From contig CM043964.1 of assembly GCA_014529385.2 (NCBI GenBank), positions 138,156,029 to 138,220,028 of the forward strand: a stretch of 64,000 nt of DNA, given 5' to 3'. Shown one piece after another: positions 45,635-56,848 of this stretch (its first letter is position 1; each line of letters begins with the position of its first letter). The notes under the pieces were generated by a model. The model had not been told where the DNA came from, did not search any database, and saw only the letters and a program-made list of their open reading frames with translations. Both the position numbers and the translations under genes were made by a program. Origin of the DNA: Adiantum capillus-veneris. Its lineage: Eukaryota > Streptophyta > Polypodiopsida > Polypodiales > Pteridaceae.

Positions 45635-47755
45635 CTATGGGGTGATCCTGGATGGGGTTGATGGCTCAGTGGGAGTAGCTCTTTGAGGGGTATGGCCACC
45701 GGATTCCTTGGACTTATCCGACGAGGACTGCCGATTGCCATCATCTGTTTCGAACGCACGCACGTCCTCAATCATCTTCACCACTTGAGCCATCGTCGGG
45801 CGTTGGTCAGGGGAAGATGCAACACATGCCATTGCAATTTGAAGAGTTTGCACCATCTCTTCCTCAATGTTCTGGTATCTCATGAGTTCCACATCAAACA
45901 CTTCAGAGGTCCACTCTTCCCTCACGACCGATTGCACCCACCTTGGCAAATCAATTCCCTCTTCGCTCGATGTATGAGTAGGTGCCTTCCCTGTCAAAAG
46001 CTCTAGGAGGACCACCCCAAAGCTATAGACATCTGCTTTTTGAGTCATCTTCCTTGTCTCTAACACCTCAGGAGCTCTGTATCCCACGATCCTTGAAGCC
46101 GTCGGACTCGAACCGAAGAGAGGGGCTAATGCAAAATCTGACATACTTGCATCAAAGTTTCTTGATAAGAGGACATTTGAGGACTTCACATTGCCATGGG
46201 TAAACCTGCTTCCACCTTGCTCATGCAAGAAGGCTATTCCTTTGGCGGCCCCAGTTGCGATCCTCACTCGGGTATCCCAATCCAAAGGTGTCTTTCCTGA
46301 CCCTTTGCTACCTGATATCACATCAGAGTGCTAAGATGTGTGTATGTGGCTCATTATGCAAGAAACTGAATTACAAGAGGCACATACAAAATGCTTAGAA
46401 ACGAATTTACACGGATAGAGAATCATACCATGAAGAAGAGCTGATAAACTGCCCAAGGGCATGTAGTCATGCAGAAGGAGCTTCTCATCTTTGGAGTAAT
46501 AGTACGCACGAAGCGGAACAAGATGGCGATGCCGGAGTTTACCAAGCATCTCCATGTGCTGCTCAAACTCTTTCCTTCCCACAGAAACATCCTTCAACCT
46601 CTTCACCACAACTGTTGCCCCATCTTCCAACACTGCTTTATATGCCGTCCCCACGCTTCCCTTGCCAAGAACCTCTGCTGAGGCGCGTAGTAGATCCTCT
46701 AAATCAAATGTATATTGGCTTCCTTCAAAAAACACAAGCTTGCTCCCCTCAGGTTCAGCTGCAGAGCTCAGATACTCTTCCTTGGACTCATCAGCTGTTG
46801 TTTTCCCTGTTGATCCCGCAGCACCAACTGTTTCAGTTGCCTTCTGGCCGCCTTCTGCTGACCAAGTTCGCCGCCTTACACACCACACCACACAACAAGC
46901 TACTATGAAGAATACCAGAGCAACTGCTCCTACCGTGATTGCAGCAATGTAGCCTGTAGAAAGATGCAATGAGCTCCTGGAATTAACGGGCGAAGGAGGC
47001 ACATTTGCGATCGGAGACTCCGGCGGCGGGCCCGCGGTTGATTGGCATGGATCAAAGAGAGGGGCGCCACAGAAGCTGTTTCCTCTGAATGCTGATTCCC
47101 CAAATTTCTGCTGCAATGCTGAAGTGATGCTACCATTCAAGCTGTTATTAGCTACACTGAGTTGAGCTAGGTGAGAAAAAGTCGACACAAAGGCCGGCAA
47201 GGAGCCGGAGAGCAGGTTGTTCTGAAGGTAGAGTGTGCCCAGGCGGTGGAGAGCGGAGTACGACGACGGAATAGTGCCGGTAAAGCGGTTGTCGGCCAGA
47301 TTGAGGCGGACAAGAGGAGAGACGCCGGACAGGGGAGGCAGGCTGCCGGACAATTCATTGTCTTGTAAATAGAGACTGCGGAGCTGGGTGCAGTCTGAGA
47401 GGTCCTGAGGGAGAGGCCCCGACAGCTTGTTGGAATGCAGGCTCAAAATGCGGAGCTCCGACAGCAGGCCGAGAGTTCCGGTGGCAATCTGGCCGAACAG
47501 TCCGACAGCGGGTAGTCGTAGTGTGATGACTCTCACCGGCTGATCACTGCTGCAAACAACCCCTTGCCATGCACACGCGCTTACGTTGGCCGGCCAATCT
47601 ACTCTTGTCGCCGCCTCCAGCCCGGACAGAAAAGCCTGCAGTGCTTGCTGGTCGCTGTTGATGTCCGCTGAACGGACGCTGGCAGTAAGAACCAACAGCA
47701 GCGCCGCCCAGTATGTGGCAAGGCGCGGCGGCCAGGCCCAGCTCCGCCTGGTCAT
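45635..47755 (-). CDS. LRR receptor-like kinase, subfamily III type (RLK902/RKL1-like), atypical kinase
   Basis: This complete gene has two exons, 47755-46429 and 46311-45635, encoding 667 residues. The intron is 117 bp (GTATGA...TCAG), inside the kinase domain, with Gly443 split (CATG|GT). Layout: signal peptide 1-30; LRR N-terminal cap with WQGVVC (63-68); about five LRRs (78-212, such as [18 protein letters not shown]); Cys pair and Pro-rich linker (229-260); one membrane helix (269-293); then a kinase domain starting near 350. The Gly loop ([12 protein letters not shown]) and the ATP lysine (Lys385 in VVVKRL) are present. The catalytic loop reads HGN (481-483) instead of HRD, and DFG is DFA (501-503). 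This subfamily commonly has such changes, so it likely acts at the plasma membrane as a weak or pseudokinase co-receptor. Downstream motifs [27 protein letters not shown] and [10 protein letters not shown] are intact. The ATG at 47755 is the first that leads into a signal peptide. Confidence 0.95.
46312..46428 (-). other. Intron of the receptor kinase gene
   Basis: The minus strand starts GTATGATTC and ends GATATCAG. Removing it joins SALLHG to [11 protein letters not shown], a continuous kinase sequence. The position between kinase subdomains is usual for this subfamily as I know it. Confidence 0.9.
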
Positions 47756-47824
47756 GGCCGCTGGCCAGCCACAAACAAAGGGCCGCAGGGCAGGAGGGTG
47801 AGGGGCACTAGCTTGCCTTTGCTC

Positions 47825-47867
<43 letters not shown>

Positions 47868-48637
47868 TCACTGCATTACAGTGGACTGCTGCTTTTTTCC
47901 TCCTCCCGCGGTAGCGAGCAAAACGAGACGGGCAGTGCCAGCTGCACCTGCAAAAAAAATAATTTCACCTGGTTAATAGAATTGCAACAAGTCTAAGGTT
48001 TTGGAGAAGTCCAGAGGCTCCGATTCTCGAGCTGGAGAGACGCTCCGCTGACGCTGAGCAGGGAGCGCCCGTAGCTTCCACGGTCTACCTACCAGCTACC
48101 GCTGCTTCTCGTCTCTCTCTCTCGCTCTCTCTCTCTACCTTGTGTTCAGCAATAAGGCTATGGTCACGCGAGTCTGAAGCGGGCTTCAGGCGGTCCAGCT
48201 CTCACTCGTCCAGAGTCCAGACTCCAGACGGGCCAAGTTCTCTCTCTAGTACATACCGAGTTGAGACTGCACAGCGGAGGCCAATGGGACAAACTGACTG
48301 TAGCTTGGTGGCGCTTTTGACAGAGGAAGTAAAGTTCTCACCCAACTCCTCCCCCTCCACAGTGCAGCGCGCGCACACAAACAAAGCACAGGCTGCACAG
48401 CCACTATACACTCACAGTGCTGTCTCTCTTCTCTCCTCTCTCTACAGAGGCATTATGATATGATGAAAACGTCGAGCCACCACTGCTCACAAGCCTAGCC
48501 TCGCTTATGTACGAGAGGCCCTTCGAACAGTAAAACATAAGAGGGCCTTCACGCGCTCAAAATCTGGCGTAGCTCCTCCTAATTCCCACCCACTCCCTCT
48601 TTGATCTGGTGCGAAAGTTCAAACTCGTTGGAAGTAC

Positions 48638-48676
<39 letters not shown>

Positions 48677-49058
48677 TCCTTTTCATCCCAACCTCAACAT
48701 CTTTCATCATGCCGTTGTTGCCCATTCAGAGAGAAAGAAGTCCAATCGCCCAACGGCAACACTCACAACTACCGTAACAATAACTGCACAATACAATTCT
48801 CTCCAATAAAGTGATCTCGCTCTCTCTCTCACACGCACACACATTTGTCCACCAAAAGCCAAACTTTTCTTCCTCGCTCCCTTCCTTTCACTTTTACTCG
48901 GATTCTGGGATCGACACTTAAAACTCGACAGATTCCTAACTCCCTCTTTAACTTAAGTCTAATAGCCATATAATTCCCTAACCGTTGACACTTAACTCAC
49001 CAAGTTGTGCTTCTCATAAACCGATACAGCTTAAGAAGGGGTTCCTGAGTCCTTACAT
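47756..49058 (-). promoter_or_regulatory. Upstream region and 5' leader of the receptor kinase gene
   Basis: It contains (CT)n on the + strand, (GA)n in the transcript sense, at 47828-47865, 48110-48136 and about 48640-48673. GA/CT tracts in plant 5' leaders can act as GAGA-type elements. A definite TATA box was not identified. The 107-residue frame at 48140-48463 is low-complexity and not credible. Confidence 0.5.
47828..47865. repeat. (CT)n microsatellite in the receptor kinase 5' leader
   Basis: About 38 bp of CT lie 73 bp upstream of the start codon. Confidence 0.95.
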
Positions 49059-49640
49059 GTGCATAAGCCAAAAAGACATAGGTTCCTAAAGAGAAAGGCC
49101 CCCCGTGTAGAATATGTGGCAAAATATGTCTATGCAAAATGGACTTCCAAGACATGCAAACTTCGATTGGAATTTGGAATAGATCAAGGAACGAATATTT
49201 CAAAATGTCAACTTCTTCGTCCTAAGGAGAGCGAAGAGATGGAGGAAGTGGATTCTGACATAGGGTACAGCTCCTTGAATGGTATGTACGTCTTGCATGC
49301 TTTCTCACTCTCCTCAGGATCCCTACCTCATCTCATTGCGCCATAGGATCTAAGGTTTATCGCTTTTCTCTTCTCTCTCCCCTTCCCTTAAGGACAGCGG
49401 GCGGGACCAATGGAGCCACAGGAAGCCTTATGCAATGGCTTGGTGCATCTAGTGCAGAGTAGCCCAAGGGCACCTGGGCAACCACCCTCTGCACTTTCTA
49501 CCCTCACAATCAATTCTCTGCTTCAAGGATTTCGTACCGCTATGAACTCTGCCCCTCCTTCTATTCTTTCTCCGCTGAGACAAGTGAATCCAAGCTCGAG
49601 AGGCACCATTAACTAGGTACATCACCTCTCTTATGCTGCC
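49059..49640. other. Region upstream of the DUF4283-like remnant
   Basis: The plus-strand frames at 49059-49346 and 49410-49616 may be its decayed N-terminal part; neither has a known domain. The minus-strand frame at 49449-49925 overlaps and is probably a shadow. Confidence 0.3.
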
Positions 49641-50639
49641 ATGTCTAGCATGCCACCTAGAAACCCTAACATCGGGGGGATCTCGTCCGCTATCGAGCAT
49701 CTGCATCCGTCTCTCATGACTCAACTGAATCAAGAACCAAGCATCTGCCTTCAGCCTCAACTCAAACATGACGCTGGAGTAGTCCCTTTGGACATTAGCC
49801 ATGACATTAGAGTCTTCTCCAAGCAGATCGCTCGTGGATTCGAAGAAGACCAAGTATCTCAAGGTAATCCAGAAGAGGGAGGAGCTATGCCTTCTCACGA
49901 CCATAATATCAAGAAGAATACGCACATAATAAAATAGTAGATAGTGTTAACATCCATGACGATGAAGAAGCTGACCTTGAGGAGGAAGGGGTTATTATCC
50001 CCACCAAAGAACTAGAGCTTTAACATTCCCAACTTGAAGACAGGGTTGTAATTGGTCTCTTGTATGGAGTGAGCCTTCTGTAGAAGCCTTGAAGAGCTGG
50101 ATGACTTAGACCTGGGAAACCAAGAACATCAAGGACGTATCACATGTTCAATATCTCCCAAATAATTACTATTTGTTCTGTTGTGATGATGCTAATGCTG
50201 CTCTCCAAATAGTCAGTCAGGGGAAATGGGCTCATTAGGAACTCCCCTCTTTCTATGTTTAATTGGTTCCTGGGTTTTAATCCCCGACCAAGACTCCAAT
50301 CTGGGTGGATTTCCTTAATCTCCTAGTGGAATTTTATCCTTGACTCAAGAAATAGGTTCTTGTATAGGCATAGTCCTAGATCAAAGATCTAGAGGAGGCA
50401 TGAACCCTTATTGGGACCCTCAGCTACTTATTGAAGTTGACATAAAAGCTGATCTAAAGGTCTTAGTTCCAATAAAAGATTCTGCTTGCAATTTCCTTCA
50501 TTTACAAATTGTGGTGTACAAGAACCTTCCCAATGCTTCCTTCCAATGTATGAAGCAAGGTCATTACATTAAGGAATGCCCTGATCTCAAACTCCATCCC
50601 CCTCAGGAAGAGCACACTGTGACCATATACATGTGGTAG
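49641..50639 (+). pseudogene. DUF4283 and zinc-knuckle protein remnant (LINE ORF1-like)
   Basis: Broken plus-strand frames read in order: an acidic lead (DISHDIRVFSKQIARGFEED), then RVVIGLLYGVSLL, LPNNYYLFCCDDANAALQIV and QGKWAH (the DUF4283 core), TPIWVDFLNL, TQEIGSCIGIVLDQ, DPQLLIEVDIKADLKVLVPI, and a zinc knuckle ending FQCMKQGHYIKECPDLK, in which the first Cys of CX2C is lost. This architecture is known from plant non-LTR retrotransposon ORF1 and related plant proteins; it binds nucleic acid. At least four stops or frameshifts are present. It ends with TAG at 50637, one base before a copia LTR. Confidence 0.75.
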
Positions 50640-50840
50640 TGATGTGTGTGAACACACTCCGCCGGGGCATTTTTTCCCTCACTAGGAGGTTTTTTCCCCC
50701 GTGCATTGTGTATACGTCCATCACTCTAGGGCTATATATCTTTCCATTGCAAACTAAGTAATACACTCTTTGTTGTGTGCCTTGAGCTTCCTTCATCTTC
50801 TCTAAGCTGTGTGTGTTTCTTTGCAACCCTAATTCCAACA
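50640..50840 (+). repeat. Copia 5' LTR, about 200 bp
   Basis: It begins TGATGTGTGTG and ends AATTCCAACA. It is followed two bases later by a perfect tRNA-Met primer site. A CTATATATC TATA-like sequence lies inside. The left end is set by the TG and is uncertain by a few bases. Confidence 0.75.
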
Positions 50841-50842
50841 AT

Positions 50843-50854
50843 TGGTATCAGAGC
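50843..50854 (+). promoter_or_regulatory. Primer binding site TGGTATCAGAGC
   Basis: This is an exact match to the common plant copia primer site complementary to initiator tRNA-Met. It fixes the start of a plus-strand copia element. Confidence 0.92.
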
Positions 50855-51222
50855 AGGTTGATCCTCGTGGGCTTAGTCACCGGCAGCTCCAGCACATGCC
50901 TACTCACTTTCTACAATTTATGTGAGCTTTGGCGAGTGTCAGCGGGTCAATGAATACTTTGGGAGTGCTCGTAGAGATTAGTCTGCTCAAATTTTTAATT
51001 CAGGCTCATTTTGGCATCCGTTTCCACTACAAGTAATACTGCACCCGCTCTTTTGTCATTTTGTGTAAATTTTTTGTCAGTGCCATTTTTTGCATAACAT
51101 GTCCCTTACAGTCTACTATGGTTTGTGCTACATAACACATGTTGTTCTCACTTCGTTTCTCCTCTTTTCGGGCAGTTTTCACATCAAGTGCAATATTTGA
51201 CATGGTTGATAGCTTAAGTTGC
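50855..51222 (+). other. Copia leader/gag remnant before the hAT insertion
   Basis: Only about 370 bp separate the primer site from the hAT end, too little for gag. No frame is recognised, so gag has been deleted or replaced. Confidence 0.45.
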
Positions 51223-51400
51223 ATTGTACGTTATACGACATACGTATAATACGCTTTAAACGGGCGTAATGACACCTATATTTATTTGGCCGTATTATAC
51301 GATGCCACATCAGTAAAAACACCGTATTGTATCATTTCTTAGAGTCTCGATCGAAATATTTATTTTGATCAAAATATAGTCATTTATATACCGTGAAAAC
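51223..51400 (+). repeat. Left terminal and sub-terminal inverted region
   Basis: It contains ATTGTACG, repeated TTATACG/CGTATAATACG words and TCGATCGAAATATTTATTTT. The same words occur in inverted order at 61920-62037. Confidence 0.6.
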
Positions 51401-52260
51401 AAACTGTTTTCCTCATTTGATCTCTCTTCCCCCTTATCTCATCTGTAGGTGAGCTTTACAACATCAAAAAAATTATTTAAAAAAACCATGTTAAATTTGG
51501 TTATATATTCTTTTTAGTAAAAAGTTAGAGCGTAGGATAAAAAGTTAAATTAATTAAATGTAGTTCTTTTTAGGATATGGAGTTTTGAGTTAAAAATTTA
51601 TCTGTTCTGTGTAAAGTATATCTTACACTGGGAGGTAAATTAAATAAAGTGGTTAGTATTACTTGCCTTGCGTAGAGGAAACTCACACTTGGAAGTGATT
51701 TAACATAATTAAAGTTATCACTTGTTTGCTTTGTGTTGAACTATGTTCACACTTAGAAGTAACTTAAGTTAAATAGTTAAAGTTAAGAGTTACTTGTTGT
51801 GTGTTGAACTATGTTCACACCTAGAACTAACTTAAGTTAGATTTATCTAATGATTGTCTGTCATGTGTAGAGTAATAATCAACACTGCAAACAATTTAGG
51901 TAGATTAAATAATATCTCTTACTCTGTGTAGAGGTATTCTCACACCTAGAAGAGATTTAGATAAGTAGTGAATTTTGATTGCTTGCCATGTGTGGAGTTA
52001 CACTCACACTTAAAGGTAATAAAGGTAGGATTTTTATATATATCTTATTTTGTGTAGAGTTTACACACACTTAGAAGTTATTGAAATAGATTAAGCGATT
52101 TATTTATCATGATTCACATATAGAGTGAAAGCTCACACTTGAAAAAAAAATGGTATTTAGAATTTATAGAGGTTGAAAATTTATGTTTTTTGAAAATGAT
52201 GCCAATTAAAGTAATGTAAATGGTATGAGAATTGGATTTTAGATGTGTATTTAGTAAGTA
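51401..52260. other. Degenerate direct repeats inside the hAT element
   Basis: A phrase of the type TGTGTAGAGTNNNNTCACACTTAGAAGTNANTTAA recurs about every 60-80 bp from 51600 to 52140, some 8 diverged copies. No coding frame is seen. Confidence 0.65.
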
Positions 52261-52475
52261 GTGTTGTCTGAGTTTGCAGAACTTAAGAAGATGGTGAAAG
52301 GATATGAGTGGAACTACGTAGATGAATTGGTCAGTGGAAAGACTACATCAAACTTAAGGTGTAAGACCTGCGGCCATAATTTTAGCACAAATGCTCACAT
52401 GATAAAAGAACATGTGCTCAAAATTATTGCAAACATGACAGCTTGCAAAAACCTCCCAAGGGGAACGGTTAAGAA
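52261..52475 (+). pseudogene. hAT transposase N-terminus, BED zinc finger
   Basis: The plus frame reads MVKGYEWNYVDELVSGKTTS then LRCKTCGHNFSTNAHMIKEH. The pattern C-x2-C-x8-H-x4-H with a preceding aromatic W is a BED-type finger, the DNA-binding domain of hAT transposases. The frame then continues MTACKNLPRG and is cut at about 52475 by the foldback element. The matching catalytic part resumes after 56.75 kb. Confidence 0.75.
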
Positions 52476-52802
52476 GCGAGCTCAGCGAAGCGAGCTTTGG
52501 AGCGAGCTTTTTTTTTTTTTTTCATCCTACCACCACTACCTTCCATTGCCGCCCCTTAGCAACCATCACCACCCACCACCCTAGCCCACCACTGGTGGTT
52601 AGTGGTGCTAACTTACTACCACCATGTGCCGCCCCTACTCCTATCACCACCGCCAATTGCCGCCCCTCTCTCCAGTGGAGTAGCCAAGGACCTCCTCTCT
52701 CTCTCTCTCTCTCCTGTTGTCTTCCCTCTGTGCATGTGTCTCTCTCTTGTCCGCCACCCCTCTCTCTTGTTGTCTCCCCCTCCCACCCCCTACCCCCCCC
52801 CC

Positions 52803-52804
52803 CC

Positions 52805-52865
<61 letters not shown>

Positions 52866-52985
52866 CTCCCCCCCTCTTCCCCTCTCTCTCTCTCTCTCTC
52901 CCTCTCTCCCCCCCCCCCCCCTCTTCCCCTCTCTCCCCCTTGCCTTTCCTCCCTTCCTGGAGTGAGCTTTACCCCTCTCAACCCC

Positions 52986-53060
<75 letters not shown>
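52803..53060. repeat. (CT)n, poly-C and (TG)n/(TA)n microsatellites, left arm
   Basis: Long (CT)n runs at about 52807-52862 and 52988-53029 are followed by (TG)n and (TA)n to 53061. The same types recur inverted in the right arm (56030-56460). Confidence 0.95.
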
Positions 53061-53062
<2 letters not shown>

Positions 53063-53225
53063 CTTTTCTATAATGTTAAAATTCTTCTCTCTTTCTCTTT
53101 GTCTCTCTAAAAAAACCTAAAACATTAGCGATTTTGCTAGTGCCTTTGGTTTTTTTTTTTTTAAATCAGACCCTCTCACCGCTCCCCTTCTCGCTTTCTC
53201 ATGATCCCTCCAACCCATTCCCCCC

Positions 53226-53266
<41 letters not shown>

Positions 53267-53334
53267 CACCTCTTTCCTCTCTCTGGCCCCCACCTCTTGC
53301 TCTACGCCCGCCCTTTTCCCTAGCTCCGATCCTT

Positions 53335-53341
53335 CCCCCCC

Positions 53342-53431
<90 letters not shown>
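53335..53431. repeat. Compound (CT)n(TA)n(TG)n microsatellite
   Basis: Three dinucleotide runs stand directly adjacent: CT to about 53383, TA to about 53405, TG to 53431. Confidence 0.95.
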
Positions 53432-53565
53432 CCTCCTATCTTGCTCTCCCTATCCCTCTCTCTCTCTGCCCCCCTCCACTTGCCACCTCTCTCCCCACCC
53501 CCTATTCCTTTTCTCTCTCTTTACTCCCACCACACCACCCCCCCTTAAGTCCCTCCAACCCTAGA

Positions 53566-53690
53566 GAGAAATGAAATGAAATGGAATGAAATGCTGTATT
53601 AAGGATTTTCATAAGATAAAAATGACATATGAGACCAAACTGATACAGTTTTGGTGGATATAATACAATGCATGGGTACAAAGGAAAATG
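53566..53690 (-). repeat. LINE 3' tail copy, minus strand
   Basis: The reverse complement reads TTGTACCCATGCATTGTATT, then CCACCAAAACTGTATCAGTT, TGGTCTCATATGTCATTTTT and a tail CATTTCATTCCATTTCATTT. It matches the plus-strand tails at 55.19-55.31 and 55.43-55.53 kb. Confidence 0.8.
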
Positions 53691-53699
53691 AGAGAGAAA

Positions 53700-53725
53700 G
53701 AGGGGGGAGAGAGAGAGAGAGAGAG

Positions 53726-53770
<45 letters not shown>
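53700..53770. repeat. (AG)n microsatellite
   Basis: An AG-rich block, interrupted once near 53730, lies beside the minus-strand LINE tail. Confidence 0.9.
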
Positions 53771-53780
<10 letters not shown>

Positions 53781-54135
53781 AGGGAGGGGCCAGCGGGGGA
53801 GGGAGAGGTAGATAGATAGATTTGTTTATCGTATGACATATGGGACCAAAGTTACATGGGACATATGGGATATGATATATGGGACCAAAGTTACATGTGA
53901 TGTAGTATTTGTGTCGCTGATGAGTGATTCTTGATGGTCCAAAATTGTAGTGATGAGAGTCGCAATGGAGAGCCCACACTATGGCTGGGAGAGGAAAGTG
54001 TGTAGGTCTAGGTCATGGCTGAAAATGTGAAGGAAGTAAGTTTACGTGTGACCAAAAGCTGAGCACTCTAGAAGTGTGTGGTACTCAAACTGTCGAACTT
54101 GCAGTGAAAGGGGGAGAGAGAGAGAGAGAGAGAGA

Positions 54136-54345
54136 GCGGGGGGGGAGGGGAGAGACTGTGAGAGGAGGGGAGTGGAGTGTAGTTTTTTTTTTTTTTAAAA
54201 AGGGAAAGAAAGGGAGAGAGAGGAGTGCTTAGGCAAAGCAATAGCGAGGTCGCCTAAGCACTCCTCTCTCTCCCTTTCTTTCCCTTTAAAAAAAAAAAAA
54301 AAAAAACTACACTCCACTCTCCCCTCTCACAATCCCCCCCCCATG
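54136..54345. repeat. Hairpin/foldback of 210 bp
   Basis: Arms GAGTGGAGTGTAGTTTTTTT.. GGGAGAGAGAGGAGTGCTTA (54168-54233) pair with the complementary 54258-54327 around a 17-25 base loop (AAAGCAATAGCGAGGTC). Weaker pairing extends outwards through G-rich/C-rich flanks. Related short palindromes bordered by poly-A/poly-T lie at 53107-53160 and 55930-55980. Confidence 0.9.
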
Positions 54346-54400
54346 TGCCCAAACCTTCCAATACCCTCTTGCAGGTCCATCACTGGCAATTACACGAACG

Positions 54401-55120
54401 GAGATTAATAAAATCATCCGTTAGGATCTTATACACTTTGATACTAAGAGGACATGGGTAGACCCTACACAAGAATTGGGCACGAAGATGGCCGACTACA
54501 AAGAAAACTTCCTACAGCTATCTGAAGATGGATTTGTGATTCGCCCGAGCTATATGGATACCCACCTGTCTCATGGTTTGAGATGTGTGATTCGTACATC
54601 CTCACACCAGCTGGAAATTGAATTTGACAGATTTAGGGGAATCCCATCTGAGAGCAGAATTTGTAAGTTATGCGGAATGGAGCCGGAGACAGAATTACAC
54701 TAGATATGCCATTGCACCGTATGCTATGAGATACGTGGGCGTTTCCATTGCCTATTTAAAGAAGGATTTGGACCTCTAGATAGAGTCATGCAATACCAAT
54801 ATCAAAGATGCTTAGTCTTGTACCTACTGGAACTACATCGGCACAGGGATAATCTAATGAGAAGACAAAGAGCACTACAGCCTCAGAGGCAGATCACAAA
54901 TTTCTTCGGATCGAGAGAAACAGGAGTGGAAGGAGAAGCAAGAGGCCAGCAGCTAGCACAAAGGAGTACCCACATTCATACCAAAGACACCCTCACTGAT
55001 AGGGCGATTGAGCTTAGGAAATCGAGACGACCACGATCGAGATGCAGAAGCACACTTCATTGGAGGAGACTACAACAAAGGACTAGAAGCATTCTAGCCA
55101 GACACCCAGAATGCTCCTAA
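54401..55120 (+). pseudogene. LINE ORF2 C-terminal fragment
   Basis: The plus frame contains RTSSHQLEIEFDRFRGIPSE, then RICKLCGMEPETELH, ICHCTVCYEIRGRFHCLF and later LYLLELHRHR. A Cys-x2-Cys...His...Cys zinc-binding end is typical of the C-terminus of LINE reverse transcriptases. Stops fall at 54422 and 54701. A 3' UTR-like segment ending in repeated CATTT follows, so it is a 5'-truncated LINE insertion, the usual outcome of target-primed reverse transcription. Confidence 0.75.
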
Positions 55121-55189
55121 GAAGTTTATTTAATACTTTGTATTTCGTTTTTCACATTTATTTTCACACTTTCACACTTTTCACACTTA

Positions 55190-55417
<228 letters not shown>

Positions 55418-55427
55418 TTCTCATTTT

Positions 55428-55531
55428 ATTTTGTACCCAGACCTTGTATTAGATCCACCAAGAATGTATCATTTTGGTTGCATGGGTCATTTTGGCCTTT
55501 TGATGACAGTTAACATAGCATTTCATTTCAT
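55428..55531 (+). repeat. LINE 3' tail copy 2 (plus strand)
   Basis: It reads TTGTACCCAGACCTTGTATT, then ATCATTTTGGTTGCATGGGT, CATTTTGGCCTTTTGATGAC and CATTTCATTTCATTT. Confidence 0.8.
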
Positions 55532-55746
55532 TTGTCATTAGGATTGGAGGGACTCAAAAAGCGACAATGTGACAGGAGGCAGAGAAAGAAAAAAGGAAGA
55601 TGCAGTGGGAGAGAGATCGATCCATAAGGGGAGCAAGAGAGAGAGAGAGAGAGAGAGAGAGAAGGGGGCGACAAAATTCTGAGGGAGAGAGGTGAAGTGT
55701 ATTGTTTTTTTTTATAAAGAAAGACGGGCTCACCCTATACAACCCC

Positions 55747-55747
<1 letters not shown>

Positions 55748-55779
<32 letters not shown>
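55748..55779. repeat. Poly-C run, 32 bases
   Basis: It is a pure homopolymer. Such tracts can be length-unstable and error-prone in assembly. Confidence 0.97.
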
Positions 55780-55781
<2 letters not shown>

Positions 55782-56022
55782 GCGCTTGCTTTCTTTCTCC
55801 CTCCCAGTCTCCTACTCTCTCCCCACTGCCACCCCTCTTCTCTTGATCTCTCTCTCCCTCCCAATGCCCCCCCTCTCTCTTCCCCTCCCGCTATCACTCT
55901 CTCTTTCTCTCCCCCTCTCTCCCTCTTTTACAAAAAAACGGAGGCACTAGAGATACTGCTAGTGCTTTGTTTTTTTTAAATAGCTCTCTGCACCCTCTCT
56001 CTCTCTCTCTCTACCCTTCCCT

Positions 56023-56212
<190 letters not shown>

Positions 56213-56408
56213 CATGGGGGAGAGAGGGGTGAAGCTCACTCCAGGAAGGGAGGGAAGGCAAGGGGGAGAGAGAGAGAGAGAGGGAAAGAGAGAGAGAGAG
56301 AGAGAGAAGGGAGCGGGGGGTAGGGGGTGGGAGGGGGAGACAACGAGAGAGAGGGGTGGCGGGTGAGAGAGAGACACACGCATAGAGGGAAGACAGCATG
56401 AGAGAGGG

Positions 56409-56464
<56 letters not shown>

Positions 56465-56848
56465 GGATAAGGAGAGGGGTTATAGAGCGACTAAGAAAAG
56501 AGAGAGGAAGAAGGGAGTAGGAGATAGGAGGACTTTAGGGAAGGGATGGTGGTTTCTAGAGGAGGAGCTGGAGGAAGGGAAGGTGGTTAGAGGAGTAGAT
56601 GGAGAGAGGAGGTGGAGGAGAGGAAAGATTTTGGAGGAGGAGGCTGAGGAGGAGGAGGAAGGACATGGGTGGCAAGAGGAGGAAGGGGAGGTAGAGAGGG
56701 CGGCAATCCAAAAAAAAAAAAAAGCTCGCTCCGTTGAGCTCGCTCGAAGACCGAACTCCCTCCCAAGAGGTATTGAAGAAAAATTTCCTGAGTGGACGCT
56801 CAAGGCAAAGGGAGCACATCTTGAGAGCAAAAAAAGGACGGTCCCAAA

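Noticed and set aside
49449-49925. 158-residue minus-strand frame
   Set aside because: The plus strand carries the DUF4283-like remnant here, and the minus frame has no domain, so it is likely a shadow.
52595-53574. Long Ser/Leu/Pro frames of up to 172 residues
   Set aside because: These are translations of (CT)n and (CCT)n microsatellites and not proteins. The same applies at 55692-56399.
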